Source: Deltaproteobacteria bacterium UBA2385
GTDB taxonomy: Bacteria; Myxococcota_A; UBA796; UBA2385
Direction: 5' to 3'
DNA: 15,796 bases
Assembly: GCA_002343455.1 (NCBI GenBank)
Contig: DDSR01000434.1
Coordinates: 1-15,796 of the forward strand
Each line of letters starts with the position of its first letter. The first letter of the stretch is position 1. The translations under genes were made by a program, and so were the position numbers. Below the pieces are notes generated by a model that worked only from the letters and a program-made list of their open reading frames with translations, did no database searches and was not told the origin of the DNA. Of the stretch, positions 1 through 7,441 are shown one piece after another.

Positions 1-65
1 CCCCAACCCCCGCGTCCCCCATGTCGCCGAGGCGTCAGGGAGAAGCGTTGTCTCATGGTCCTGTG

Positions 66-75
66 GAGGCGCCTC
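66..75. repeat. 10-bp perfect palindrome downstream of the acyltransferase gene
   Basis: GAGGCGCCTC reads the same on both strands. It lies 14 bp past the stop codon of the minus-strand acyltransferase gene. It has no loop and no T-run follows it, so it is at best a weak candidate for a terminator stem or a protein-binding site. The rest of positions 1-89 shows no gene I can support. Confidence 0.3.
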
Positions 76-89
76 GACGCCAGGGGGAC

Positions 90-1571
90 CTACCGTCCGG
101 AGCGCCCGAGGTGGTGCTCGATGGAGCGGGCGTAGTACTTCAGGACCTCCTCGCCGTCCCGCTCCACGTGGAACGCCCCCGCTCGGTGGCTCAGCAGCCC
201 GCGCCTCTCCAGGGCGAAGCCGGCCAGGGTCAGCACCATCTCGGCTTCGTTCTCGCCCTCGACCTCGTCCTCCAGGCCCGGGATCGTCGAGCGGGCCTCG
301 TTCAAGCGGGGGAAGGCCAGGCCGAAGGCGAGCGAGGCGCCGGCGTCGCGCAGGGCGGCGAGGGTGCGGCGGATCCGCTCCAGGACGGCGCGGTCGCCGC
401 GGTCCTCGTCCTGGAGCAGGGCGAGGCAGAACACCGGCACGGGGGTGGCGGGGATCTGCTCGGCGACGGACTCCAGCAGCCGCTCGGCGATCTCCTTGAC
501 CCGCAGGCGGCGCTCCTCTTCGGGGAGGCGGCAGACGGGATCTCCTCCGCAGAGGGTGGAGAGCAGCACGGGCGAGCCGACCGAGATGGCGGCGTAGCCG
601 AGCTTGCGGTGCGAGCGTAGGGCGACCTTGACGAGGTTGGCGCCGATCAGCACCGGCAGGCGCAGGAGCAACTTCAGCGCGCTGGCGCCCTTGTCCAGCA
701 GGGTCGGCCGTGCCTTGCGGCCCCCAGCCTCGGCCAGCAGGTGGCGATCCTCCAGCACCCGGTCGTAGTTGATGCCGACGGGGATGAAGGCGATCTCCCG
801 CCCCGCGTTCTCCCGCTGCAGGCCGATCATGTAGTCCAGCAGGCCCGCCTTGGGGGGACGAAGCCGCCCGTCGCGGGAGAGGCCGCCCTCGATGAAGAAG
901 CCGGTGACGCCGCCCTTGGCCAGGATGCGCTGGACGTAGCGCTCCAGCACCTTGTGGTAGAGGCGGTCCTTCTCGCCCCGGCGCACGAAGTAGCCGCCGA
1001 AGGCCCGGAACAGCGCGTCGAGCGGCCAGACCCGGGCCCACTCGCCGACGGCGTAGGAGAGGGCGACATGGCGCAGCAGCCCGTAGGTGAGGACGACGAA
1101 GTCGGCGTTGCTGCGGTGGTTGATGACGTAGACGGCGACGGCGCCCGGGGGGACCTGGGCCACGGCGCGGTCGACCTCGGCCCGGTCGAAGACGACCTCG
1201 TAGGCGAAGGTGCTGATCCCTCGCGCCAGCACCGCCGCCACCCGGTAGTAGGCGGTCAGGGAGAAGGCCGGGACGATCTCGTCGATGTAGAGCTCGACCC
1301 GGGGCCGCAGCACGGCCGGGGGCAGGCCCTGCTCTTCGGCGGAGGCCACCAGGGCGTGGTCGATCTCGCTGTCGAGCAGGAGCTGCTCGCGTAGCCAGGC
1401 CCGGTCAATGAAGCGGGCCGAGTCCAGGCGGATGTTGTGGCGGCGGGTGAAGGCCAGGGCGCCCTCGCGCAGCCGCCGCCGGGCCCCGGAGACCACCGCG
1501 TGGCGGACCAGCTCGTAGCCGGCCACGGCGCCGAGCACGGTCAGGGTCCAGCCGATGACGGTCTGCGGCAC
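90..1571 (-). CDS. PlsB-like glycerol-3-phosphate / lysophosphatidate acyltransferase
   Basis: This 493-residue protein is a membrane-associated PlsB/PlsC-superfamily acyltransferase, expected to move an acyl chain to glycerol-3-phosphate or a related lysolipid at the inner membrane. All four family blocks are visible: the HX4D motif NHRSNAD (His152, Asp157), GGYFVRRG (192-199), FIEGGLSRDG (226-235, followed by PPK) and IPVGINYDRV (262-271). The last resembles the glycerolipid-binding block of PlsB more than that of PlsC. Residues about 4-27 are hydrophobic and could anchor the protein. Residues about 370-493 form a C-terminal extension I do not recognise. E. coli PlsB is about 800 residues, so this is a short form. 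The GTG start at 1571 is chosen because AGGAG (plus-strand positions 1578-1582) lies six bases upstream. The gene is divergent from the NTF2-like gene. The acceptor substrate cannot be decided from sequence. Confidence 0.85.
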   Translation of the reverse strand: MPQTVIGWTLTVLGAVAGYELVRHAVVSGARRRLREGALAFTRRHNIRLDSARFIDRAWLREQLLLDSEIDHALVASAEEQGLPPAVLRPRVELYIDEIVPAFSLTAYYRVAAVLARGISTFAYEVVFDRAEVDRAVAQVPPGAVAVYVINHRSNADFVVLTYGLLRHVALSYAVGEWARVWPLDALFRAFGGYFVRRGEKDRLYHKVLERYVQRILAKGGVTGFFIEGGLSRDGRLRPPKAGLLDYMIGLQRENAGREIAFIPVGINYDRVLEDRHLLAEAGGRKARPTLLDKGASALKLLLRLPVLIGANLVKVALRSHRKLGYAAISVGSPVLLSTLCGGDPVCRLPEEERRLRVKEIAERLLESVAEQIPATPVPVFCLALLQDEDRGDRAVLERIRRTLAALRDAGASLAFGLAFPRLNEARSTIPGLEDEVEGENEAEMVLTLAGFALERRGLLSHRAGAFHVERDGEEVLKYYARSIEHHLGRSGR

Positions 1572-1612
1572 GCGCGGCTCCTCTGCCCGGGGGGACAGGA
1601 TACAGCGGGCGC
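1572..1612. promoter_or_regulatory. Short divergent intergenic region
   Basis: These 41 bp separate two divergent start codons and must hold translation signals for both. On the minus strand AGGAG (1578-1582) is a good ribosome site for the acyltransferase. On the plus strand AGGA (about 1597-1600) is a poorly spaced site for the NTF2-like gene. I see no convincing -35/-10 pair. Any promoters must overlap the opposite gene. Confidence 0.35.
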
Positions 1613-2071
1613 ATGTCTGACTCCAGCCGCTCCCGTGACGCCCTGGCCGACCGGCAGGCCGTGCTGGCGGCGGTCGACGCCTTCTACGCGGCGCTGCAGG
1701 CGCTGGACCTCAAGGCGATGGGCGAGGTCTGGGCCCGGCGCGAGCAGGACATCTGCGTCCACCCCGGCTGGGAGATCCTGGAGGGCTGGCCGCTGATCCG
1801 CGAGAGCTGGCGGGCGATCTTCGCCAACACCGGCTTCATGCGGGCCTACGCCAGCGAGGTGCGGGTCGAGCTGATCGGCGACCTGGCGCGGGCCACCAAC
1901 GTCGAGAACCTGATGACCGTGGCGGGCGCCCAGACCGCGCACAGCCAGATCGCCGCGACCAACCTGTTCCTGCGCACCGAGCAGGGCTGGCGGATGATCC
2001 TGCACCACGGCTCGCCGATGGCCCTGCGGCACAGCGTCGAAGAGGTCGATCCGGACGAGCCGGCCCACTGA
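1613..2071 (+). CDS. NTF2-like / SnoaL-type small protein
   Basis: This 152-residue protein has the layout of the NTF2-like superfamily (SnoaL_3/DUF4440 type): a long N-terminal helix (about 12-45, rich in Ala and Asp), the signature region DICVHPGW with EGWPLIRESW (about 46-66), then alternating strands ending in a WRMILHHGS strand (about 125-134). Such proteins form cone-shaped folds that bind small molecules or act as small hydrolases or isomerases, and many remain uncharacterised. There is no signal peptide or membrane segment, so it is probably cytosolic. The ATG at 1613 has only a weak upstream SD-like AGGA. The gene ends 3 bp before the stop of the convergent HAD gene. No substrate can be inferred. 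Confidence 0.8.
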   Translation: MSDSSRSRDALADRQAVLAAVDAFYAALQALDLKAMGEVWARREQDICVHPGWEILEGWPLIRESWRAIFANTGFMRAYASEVRVELIGDLARATNVENLMTVAGAQTAHSQIAATNLFLRTEQGWRMILHHGSPMALRHSVEEVDPDEPAH

Positions 2072-2074
2072 GCC

Positions 2075-2803
2075 TCAGCCGCCGGCGGTCCGCAGGAAGC
2101 CTCGGATGCGAGGCAGGGCCGGGTCGGGCAGGTCGGGCCGGAAGCTGTGGTCGGTGGCGACGAAGACCACCAGGGCCTCGGGGAACTCCCGGCGGAAGCC
2201 GTTGACGTTGCAGGGCTCGTTGTCCAGGAACAGGGCCGGCTCGCCGAGCTCACGCAGCCGGGGCAGGGCGGCCATCTTCCAGGCCTCGTCGGTCATGCCG
2301 GCGTCGGGCTTGCAGAGCAGGTGGGCCTCGGGCAGCGGTGGGAAGCCCGCCCTCGCCAGGGCCAGGGCGCTGCCCTCGGCCATGCTCACGTCGCGGCCGG
2401 TCAGGTAGGCGATCTCCATCCCCGCGCGGTGCAGGGCCCGCACCAGGGGCACCGCCCCGGGCATCGGACGGTCGTGCAGGGTGTAGCTGCCGTCGAAGAA
2501 GCGCGCCTCCCAGAAGGCGCGGACCTCGGCCCGGCGGGCCTCGACCTGCTCGGCCGGCACTCCGGCGTTGCGCAGCGTGCGCGAGAGGGACCAGTCCTCG
2601 AAGTGCTCGACCTCGACCCCGGCGAGGGCGGTCCAGTCCCGGTGGCCGGCCAGCTCGTGCAGGATGCGGACCTGGCGCCAGCGGTTGTCGAAGAGGCAGC
2701 CATCGAGGTCCAGCACCGCCAGGTCGCCGCGGCGTGCCGTGGCGAGGATCCGGTCGAGCACGGCGTCCTGGTCGGGTGAGCGGAGGAGGGGGGCGTAGGG
2801 CAT
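2075..2803 (-). CDS. HAD-superfamily hydrolase (phosphatase-like)
   Basis: This 242-residue cytosolic protein carries the HAD motifs in order: motif I DLDGCLFD (Asp32, Asp34), motif II with Thr135 in LTGRD, motif III Lys165 in CKPD, and motif IV LFLDNEP (Asp194). Asp32 is the expected phospho-aspartyl nucleophile and Mg2+ ligand. A roughly 90-residue helical insert lies between motifs I and II, as in C1-cap HAD enzymes. It probably removes phosphate from a small metabolite, but the substrate is unknown. The ATG at 2803 is preferred because it gives a normal N-terminus just before motif I. The same frame stays open far upstream, antisense to the GTP cyclohydrolase and first CNNM genes, but that extension is low-complexity and not a plausible protein. 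The gene is divergent from the GTP cyclohydrolase gene with 32 bp between starts. Confidence 0.85.
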   Translation of the reverse strand: MPYAPLLRSPDQDAVLDRILATARRGDLAVLDLDGCLFDNRWRQVRILHELAGHRDWTALAGVEVEHFEDWSLSRTLRNAGVPAEQVEARRAEVRAFWEARFFDGSYTLHDRPMPGAVPLVRALHRAGMEIAYLTGRDVSMAEGSALALARAGFPPLPEAHLLCKPDAGMTDEAWKMAALPRLRELGEPALFLDNEPCNVNGFRREFPEALVVFVATDHSFRPDLPDPALPRIRGFLRTAGG

Positions 2804-2825
2804 GGCCGGACGATATCCCCCTGGT

Positions 2826-2830
2826 GGAGG
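2826..2830 (+). promoter_or_regulatory. Shine-Dalgarno site deciding the FolE start
   Basis: GGAGG lies five bases before the ATG at 2836. In-frame GTG codons at 2824 and 2830 overlap this site and are less likely starts. The open frame continues upstream to about 2338, but that part is antisense to the HAD gene. Confidence 0.6.
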
Positions 2831-2835
2831 TGTGG

Positions 2836-3342
2836 ATGAAGGAGGTCGCCGAGCCGTTGGCCCAGGCCCTGCGCGCGCTGGGCATGGATGCCGATCCCGA
2901 GATGGCCGGCACGCCCGAGGCGGTCGCCGCCATGTTGGCCGAGTTCCGGCCCGGTCCCCTGCCCGAGTGCGCCCCCCTGCCGACCGTGTCGCGTGACCTC
3001 GTCGTGCTGCGCGACCTGCCCTTCCACTCCCTCTGCGCCCACCACCTGCTGCCCTTCTTCGGCCACGCCACCATCGCCTACCTGCCCGACGAGCGGCTCG
3101 CCGGGCTGGGCTGGTTCCCCAAGCTGCTGGAGTCCCTCTCCCGCCGGCCCCAGCTCCAGGAGCGGCTCGCCGGCCAGCTCGCCGACGAGATCGTCCGCCA
3201 GCTCCGGCCTCAGGCCGTCGGGGTGCGCCTCGTCGCCCGTCAGCTGTGCGTCGAGATGCGCGGCGCCCGCAGCGCCGGCCAGTTCGAGGTGATCGTGCAC
3301 CGGCCCTTCGCGTTCCCCGAGATCGCCTCCATGATACGCTGA
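2836..3342 (+). CDS. folE: Divergent GTP cyclohydrolase I (FolE-type)
   Basis: This 168-residue protein belongs to the T-fold GTP cyclohydrolase I family, whose classical members convert GTP to dihydroneopterin triphosphate for folate or biopterin synthesis in the cytosol. The zinc site is present: Cys67 and His70 in SLCAHHLLPFFG, and Cys138 in QLCVEMRG. The RRPQLQERL block keeps Glu109, equivalent to the guanine-binding Glu152 of E. coli, and Arg142 matches Arg185. Several active-site positions differ from E. coli by my alignment: GLGW (90s) in place of GLSK (Ser135-Lys136), Gln136 in place of the catalytic His179, and Ala68 in place of Glu111. The C-terminus is also short and unlike the usual Thr-rich tail. 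It may be a paralogue with altered activity. The family call is firm; classical activity is uncertain. Its gap to the next gene is 37 bp. Confidence 0.82.
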   Translation: MKEVAEPLAQALRALGMDADPEMAGTPEAVAAMLAEFRPGPLPECAPLPTVSRDLVVLRDLPFHSLCAHHLLPFFGHATIAYLPDERLAGLGWFPKLLESLSRRPQLQERLAGQLADEIVRQLRPQAVGVRLVARQLCVEMRGARSAGQFEVIVHRPFAFPEIASMIR

Positions 3343-3379
3343 GGGCGGCCGTGACCCTCCTCCCCCTCTCCCCGAAACC

Positions 3380-4687
3380 TTGTTGATCGTCGTAGACGTC
3401 CTCGCGCCGCTGCTGGTCATCCTGCTGATGGTCGCCGCAAATGCCCTCTACGTGGCCGCCGAGTTCGCGACGGTGGGCGCGCGTCGAAGCCGCGTCCAGG
3501 AGTCGGCCGAGTCGGGGCACAGCACAGCGGCCGCGCTCCTGCTCATCCTCAAGGATCCCAAGCAGCTCGACCACTACGTCGCCGGCTGCCAGATCGGCAT
3601 CACGGTCAGCAGCCTGGTCGCCGGCGCCTTCGGGCAGGCGCAGCTCACCCCGCTGCTGAGCCCGCTGCTCGGGCCGGTTGGCGGCCAGGTCGCCGCGGTG
3701 ATCGTGGTCCTGGTCCTGATCACCACGCTGCAGGTCGTGCTGGGCGAGCTGCTGCCCAAGACGGTGGCCCTGCGCTACCCCGAAGAGCTGGCCCTGGCGA
3801 CGCTGCGGCCGATGCAGCTCAGCCTCTGGCTCTTTCGACCGCTGATCGCCCTCTTCAACGGTACGGCCTTCGCCCTGATGCGCCTGGTCCGGCTCGACAC
3901 GCACCACAGCCACACCCATGTGCACTCGCCCGAGGAGCTCGAAGACCTCTACCGGGAGAGCGCCGCGGGCGGGCTGATCGACGCCAGCGAGCGGGACATG
4001 CTGGCCGGCGCGCTGAACGTGGACGAGCGCTGCGTGCGGGAGATCATGACCCCGCGCAACCGCCTCGTCTTCACCCCGGCCGCCGAGTCGGTCGGCGAGG
4101 CCCTGCCCCGCCTCGCCCTGACTCCGTTCTCGCGCTTCCCCGTCACCGGCGAGTCCGAAGACGACCTGGTGGGCATCGTCCACCTGCGGGCGGTCTTCGA
4201 GGCCGCCGAGCGGGATCCGAAGACGGCCGTCGGCGCCCTGATGCGGCCGCCCCTGGTGGTGGCCGAGATGATGACGGTGCCGATGCTCTGGCAGGCGCTG
4301 CGCGGCGCCCAGCACCACTGCGCCGTGGTCGTCAACGAGTACGGTTCGATCGCCGGCCTGGTCAGCCTGGAGGACGCGCTGGAGGAGATCTTCGGCGAGC
4401 TGCAGGACGAGTTCGACGCCGAGGAGGAGCCCATCGTGGTCAGCGACGGGCGGGTCGTGGTCCAGGGGGCGGTCCTGGTGGAGCAGCTCAACACCCGCTT
4501 CGACCTGGAGCTGCCCACCGACGCCGTGGACACGGTCAGCGGTCTGTTCTGGCACGAGCTGGGTCGACTGCCGATGGTCGGCGACGAGATCCGCTTCGAA
4601 GAGGACGGTCCGGTCCTGCGGGTGGACGCCATGGAGCACCGCGCCGTGCGCCGGGCCAGCTTCGACCTGCCCGAGGGGCAGGAATGA
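3380..4687 (+). CDS. CNNM/CBS-domain membrane protein (CorC/HlyC family), paralogue 1
   Basis: This 435-residue protein has the full DUF21-CBS-CBS-CorC_HlyC layout. A CNNM transmembrane domain (about 1-170) holds hydrophobic helices near 6-30, 68-85, 100-130 and 140-168, with the conserved GELLPKTVAL segment. A CBS pair follows, beginning near IMTPRNRL (Met223) and ending near NEYGSIAGLVSLEDALEEI. The C-terminal CorC/HlyC domain starts near residue 350. Relatives are linked to Mg2+ or Co2+ transport and are often labelled hemolysin-like by homology only. Five His in eight residues (175-182) lie between the membrane and CBS domains. The start is TTG: 3380 or 3383. The latter gives MIVVDV, matching MIVDV in the next gene. 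No SD is evident. The stop overlaps the next start in ATGA. Confidence 0.9.
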   Translation: MLIVVDVLAPLLVILLMVAANALYVAAEFATVGARRSRVQESAESGHSTAAALLLILKDPKQLDHYVAGCQIGITVSSLVAGAFGQAQLTPLLSPLLGPVGGQVAAVIVVLVLITTLQVVLGELLPKTVALRYPEELALATLRPMQLSLWLFRPLIALFNGTAFALMRLVRLDTHHSHTHVHSPEELEDLYRESAAGGLIDASERDMLAGALNVDERCVREIMTPRNRLVFTPAAESVGEALPRLALTPFSRFPVTGESEDDLVGIVHLRAVFEAAERDPKTAVGALMRPPLVVAEMMTVPMLWQALRGAQHHCAVVVNEYGSIAGLVSLEDALEEIFGELQDEFDAEEEPIVVSDGRVVVQGAVLVEQLNTRFDLELPTDAVDTVSGLFWHELGRLPMVGDEIRFEEDGPVLRVDAMEHRAVRRASFDLPEGQE

Positions 4688-5982
4688 TCGTCGACGTCCT
4701 GCTGCCAATCGGCGTGATCCTGCTGCTGGTCGCGGCCAACGGGCTCTTCGTCTCAGCGGAGTTCGCCCTGGTCAGCTCCCGCCGCAGCCGGCTGGAGCCC
4801 CTGGCCGAGGCGGGCAGCCGCTCGGCCCGCTGGCTGCTCGAACAGTTCGCCCGGCCGACCGGAAAGGACTCCTACATCGCCGTGGCCCAGCTCGGCATCA
4901 CCCTGGCCAGCATCGGGCTGGGCATGTACGGCGAGCCGGCGGTGGCGGCCTGGCTGTACGGCCCCTTCGAAGCCTGGGGCCTGACCGAGGACGCCGCCCA
5001 CACCATCGGCTTCGTCATCGCCCTCAGCGGCGTCACCTTCCTGCACGTCGTCTTCGGCGAGATGATCCCCAAGGCCCTGGCCTTGCAGGCTCCCGAGGCG
5101 GTCAGCGTCGCCGTGACCGGCTTCATGCGCGCCTTCGGCTTCGTGATGCGGCCCTTCGTCTGGTTCCTCAACACCCTGGCGATGAGCATGATGCGCCTGC
5201 TGGGTGTGCGGGACCCCAGCAAGACGGCGACCTTGTACACCAGCAAGGAGCTGGCCATCCTGACCGACGAGGTCGCCGAGAGCGGGCAGCTGGAGGCGGC
5301 TCAGCGCACGCTGATCCACAACATCCTGGAGCTCGAAGACCGGACAGTGGAGCAGCTGATGACCTCGCGCAGTCGGCTGACCGCGCTCGAGGTCGACATC
5401 TCGGCCGAAGAGCTCAGCCGCCACATCGCTGGCAACCCGCTCAGCCGCTACCCTGTCTACGAGGGCAACCTGGACCTGGTGATCGGGGTGCTGCACGTCA
5501 AGGACTACATCCGCGCGCGGGCCAAGCGCCGCCCCCTCGATCTGCGCTCCTTGATCCGCGAGCTGCCCAGCGTCTCGGCGACCACCACCGCCGACGAGCT
5601 GCTGGCAGTCTTCAAGCGCTCCCGGGTCCACGCCGCGCTGGTGGTCGACGAGTTCGGGGGCACGCTCGGGTTTGTGACGATGAACGATCTGATCGCCGAG
5701 GTGATCGACGACGGCAGCCCGGACGACGCCGACCGGATCCGGACCCGGGAGGACGGAAGCTACAGCCTGGACGGCGAGGTCACGCTGGCCGAGCTGGAGG
5801 AGGACTACCAGGTCGTCCTGGAGCACGGCGATGTGGTCACCGTGGCCGGTCTCTTCCTCTCGCATCACGGCACGCTGCCCAAGGTCGGGGCGATCGTCCG
5901 GGTCGGCGAGCACACGCTCAGCGTCGAAGAGATGCAGGGCTTGAAGATCACCCGCCTGCGGCTGGCTCGCACGACAAGCTGA
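4684..5982 (+). CDS. CNNM/CBS-domain membrane protein (CorC/HlyC family), paralogue 2
   Basis: This 432-residue protein has the same architecture as its upstream neighbour. A DUF21/CNNM membrane domain starts MIVDVLLPIGVILLL and includes FGEMIPKALAL (residues about 121-131). A CBS pair begins near QLMTSRSRL, with DEFGGTLGFVTMNDLIAEVI in the second CBS. A CorC/HlyC domain fills the last 85 residues or so. It is probably an inner-membrane divalent-cation (Mg2+-type) transporter or regulator, with the CBS pair as a nucleotide-sensing cytosolic gate. It lacks the His-rich linker of paralogue 1, where it has DPSKTATLYTSKEL instead. The ATG at 4684 overlaps the previous stop by four bases and has a GAGGGGCAGGA purine run before it, so translation is probably coupled. 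Tandem pairs of this family are common and may form heteromers. That last point is an inference. Confidence 0.9.
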   Translation: MIVDVLLPIGVILLLVAANGLFVSAEFALVSSRRSRLEPLAEAGSRSARWLLEQFARPTGKDSYIAVAQLGITLASIGLGMYGEPAVAAWLYGPFEAWGLTEDAAHTIGFVIALSGVTFLHVVFGEMIPKALALQAPEAVSVAVTGFMRAFGFVMRPFVWFLNTLAMSMMRLLGVRDPSKTATLYTSKELAILTDEVAESGQLEAAQRTLIHNILELEDRTVEQLMTSRSRLTALEVDISAEELSRHIAGNPLSRYPVYEGNLDLVIGVLHVKDYIRARAKRRPLDLRSLIRELPSVSATTTADELLAVFKRSRVHAALVVDEFGGTLGFVTMNDLIAEVIDDGSPDDADRIRTREDGSYSLDGEVTLAELEEDYQVVLEHGDVVTVAGLFLSHHGTLPKVGAIVRVGEHTLSVEEMQGLKITRLRLARTTS

Positions 5983-6013
5983 GGCCGACCCCCTCTCTCA
6001 CCTGGAGCCCCCC

Positions 6014-7441
6014 ATGGCCGAGACCGAAGCCGAGAAGCCCGTCATCCCCCCCGAACAGAGCACCAGCCGCCCCGGTCGGACCTGCATCGACGGGGTGGAG
6101 CACCCCTTCACCACGACCGCGGCCACCGTTCACCTCCGCGACGCCGAGGGCAAGGAGCGGGCCCGACTGTTCACGATCAGCCATGTGCTGGACGGGGTCG
6201 AGGATCCGGCCTCCCGCCCGGTGACCTTCTGCTTCAACGGCGGGCCCGGCAGCTCCTCGGTCTGGCTGCACTACGGCGCCTTCGGGCCCTGGCGGGTGGA
6301 CATGCCGGATCTGCAGGCCGCCCCGCCGCCGCCGCTGCGGATGGTGGACAACGCCCACGGGCTGCTGGACAAGACCGACCTGGTCTTCATCGACCCGGTG
6401 GGGACGGGCTTCTCCCGGCCCCTGGGCGAGGAGAAGGCCGAGGCCTTTCACAGCATCGACGGCGACATCGAGAGCGTCGGCGAGCTGATCCGCCGCTGGC
6501 TGGACCGCAACGGCCGCTGGGCCTCGCCCCGCTACCTGGCCGGCGAGAGCTACGGCACGACCCGGGCGGCCGGGCTGGCTGGCTGGCTGCAGGAGCGCGG
6601 GGTGGCCCTGAACGGGGTGATCCTGGTCAGCCTGGCGACCGACTTCCAGAACTTCGTCTTCGAGCCGGGAAACGACCTGCCGCACATCCTCTACCTGCCC
6701 GGCTACGCGGCCACGGCGGCCTACCATGGGCGGCTCGACCCCGCGCCGGCCGATCTGGAGAGCTTCCTGGCGGAGGTCGAGCGCTTCGCCATCGAGGAGT
6801 ACGCGCCTGCGCTGCTGCTCGGCGCCCGCCTGCCCCCCGCTCGCCGGGACGCCCTGGCCGCCACCCTCGCCCGCTACACGGGCCTGCCGGCCTCCCAGAT
6901 CGCCCGGCGTCGCCTGCGCATCCCCTACTCCTGGTTCATGCGCTCCGTGCTGGGCGAGGGGGAGCGGACCGTCGGGCGCCTGGACGCGCGCTACACCGGA
7001 CCGGACCTGGACCCCTACGGGCAGGAGATGACGAGGGATCCCTCCTACGACGCCGCGCTGGGCGCCTTCACCGCCGCCGTCAACGACGATCTGCGCCGAC
7101 GCCTGGGCTGGGAGGAGGAGGCGCCATACGAGGTGCTCTCCCGCAAGGTGAACCAGGGCTGGAGGTGGGAGCGGGGCGGCCGCAAGGGCTTCCCCAGCAC
7201 CACCGGTGAGCTGCGCGCGGCGATGATCGCCAACCCGCACCTGCGGGTGCTGATCTGCAACGGGCTGTACGACCTGGCGACGCCTCTGTTCGCGGCCCGG
7301 CACAGCGTCGAGCACCTGCTGCTGCCGGACGAGGATCGGGCCCGAGTCCAGGTCTGCGCCTACCCGGCGGGGCACATGATGTACTTCCACCCGCCCTCGC
7401 TGCGGGCCTTGAAGGCGGACATCGCGGGGTTCATCCGGTGA
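6014..7441 (+). CDS. Serine carboxypeptidase-like hydrolase (peptidase family S10)
   Basis: This 475-residue alpha/beta hydrolase matches peptidase family S10, enzymes that remove C-terminal residues from peptides. The oxyanion-hole segment FNGGPGSSSVWLHYGAFGP (73-91) is typical. The triad is Ser179 in GESYG, Asp420 in NGLYDLATP and His454 in PAGHMMYF. VDNAHGLLDKTDLVFIDPVGTGFS (residues 111-134 in part) is the usual block after the oxyanion hole. Most secreted S10 enzymes have a signal peptide, but the N-terminus here (MAETEAEKPV) is charged and shows none, so a cytosolic location is likely unless the start is wrong. The ATG at 6014 follows GGAG at 6004-6007. The stop overlaps the next gene's GTG start in GTGA, so the two are probably co-translated. 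Confidence 0.87.
   Translation: MAETEAEKPVIPPEQSTSRPGRTCIDGVEHPFTTTAATVHLRDAEGKERARLFTISHVLDGVEDPASRPVTFCFNGGPGSSSVWLHYGAFGPWRVDMPDLQAAPPPPLRMVDNAHGLLDKTDLVFIDPVGTGFSRPLGEEKAEAFHSIDGDIESVGELIRRWLDRNGRWASPRYLAGESYGTTRAAGLAGWLQERGVALNGVILVSLATDFQNFVFEPGNDLPHILYLPGYAATAAYHGRLDPAPADLESFLAEVERFAIEEYAPALLLGARLPPARRDALAATLARYTGLPASQIARRRLRIPYSWFMRSVLGEGERTVGRLDARYTGPDLDPYGQEMTRDPSYDAALGAFTAAVNDDLRRRLGWEEEAPYEVLSRKVNQGWRWERGGRKGFPSTTGELRAAMIANPHLRVLICNGLYDLATPLFAARHSVEHLLLPDEDRARVQVCAYPAGHMMYFHPPSLRALKADIAGFIR

Noticed and set aside
1..89. A gene tail at the left edge
   Set aside because: Several plus-strand frames are open for these 89 bases, but none shows a recognisable motif.
2338..2835. N-terminal extension of the GTP cyclohydrolase frame
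   Set aside because: It is antisense to the HAD gene and arginine/proline-rich. A GGAGG site points to ATG 2836.
2804..4708. Long minus-strand extension of the HAD frame, over 600 residues, antisense to folE and the first CNNM gene
   Set aside because: Its composition is low-complexity (His/Gln/Arg/Gly-rich) and it mirrors real genes on the plus strand. The HAD domain begins cleanly at 2803.
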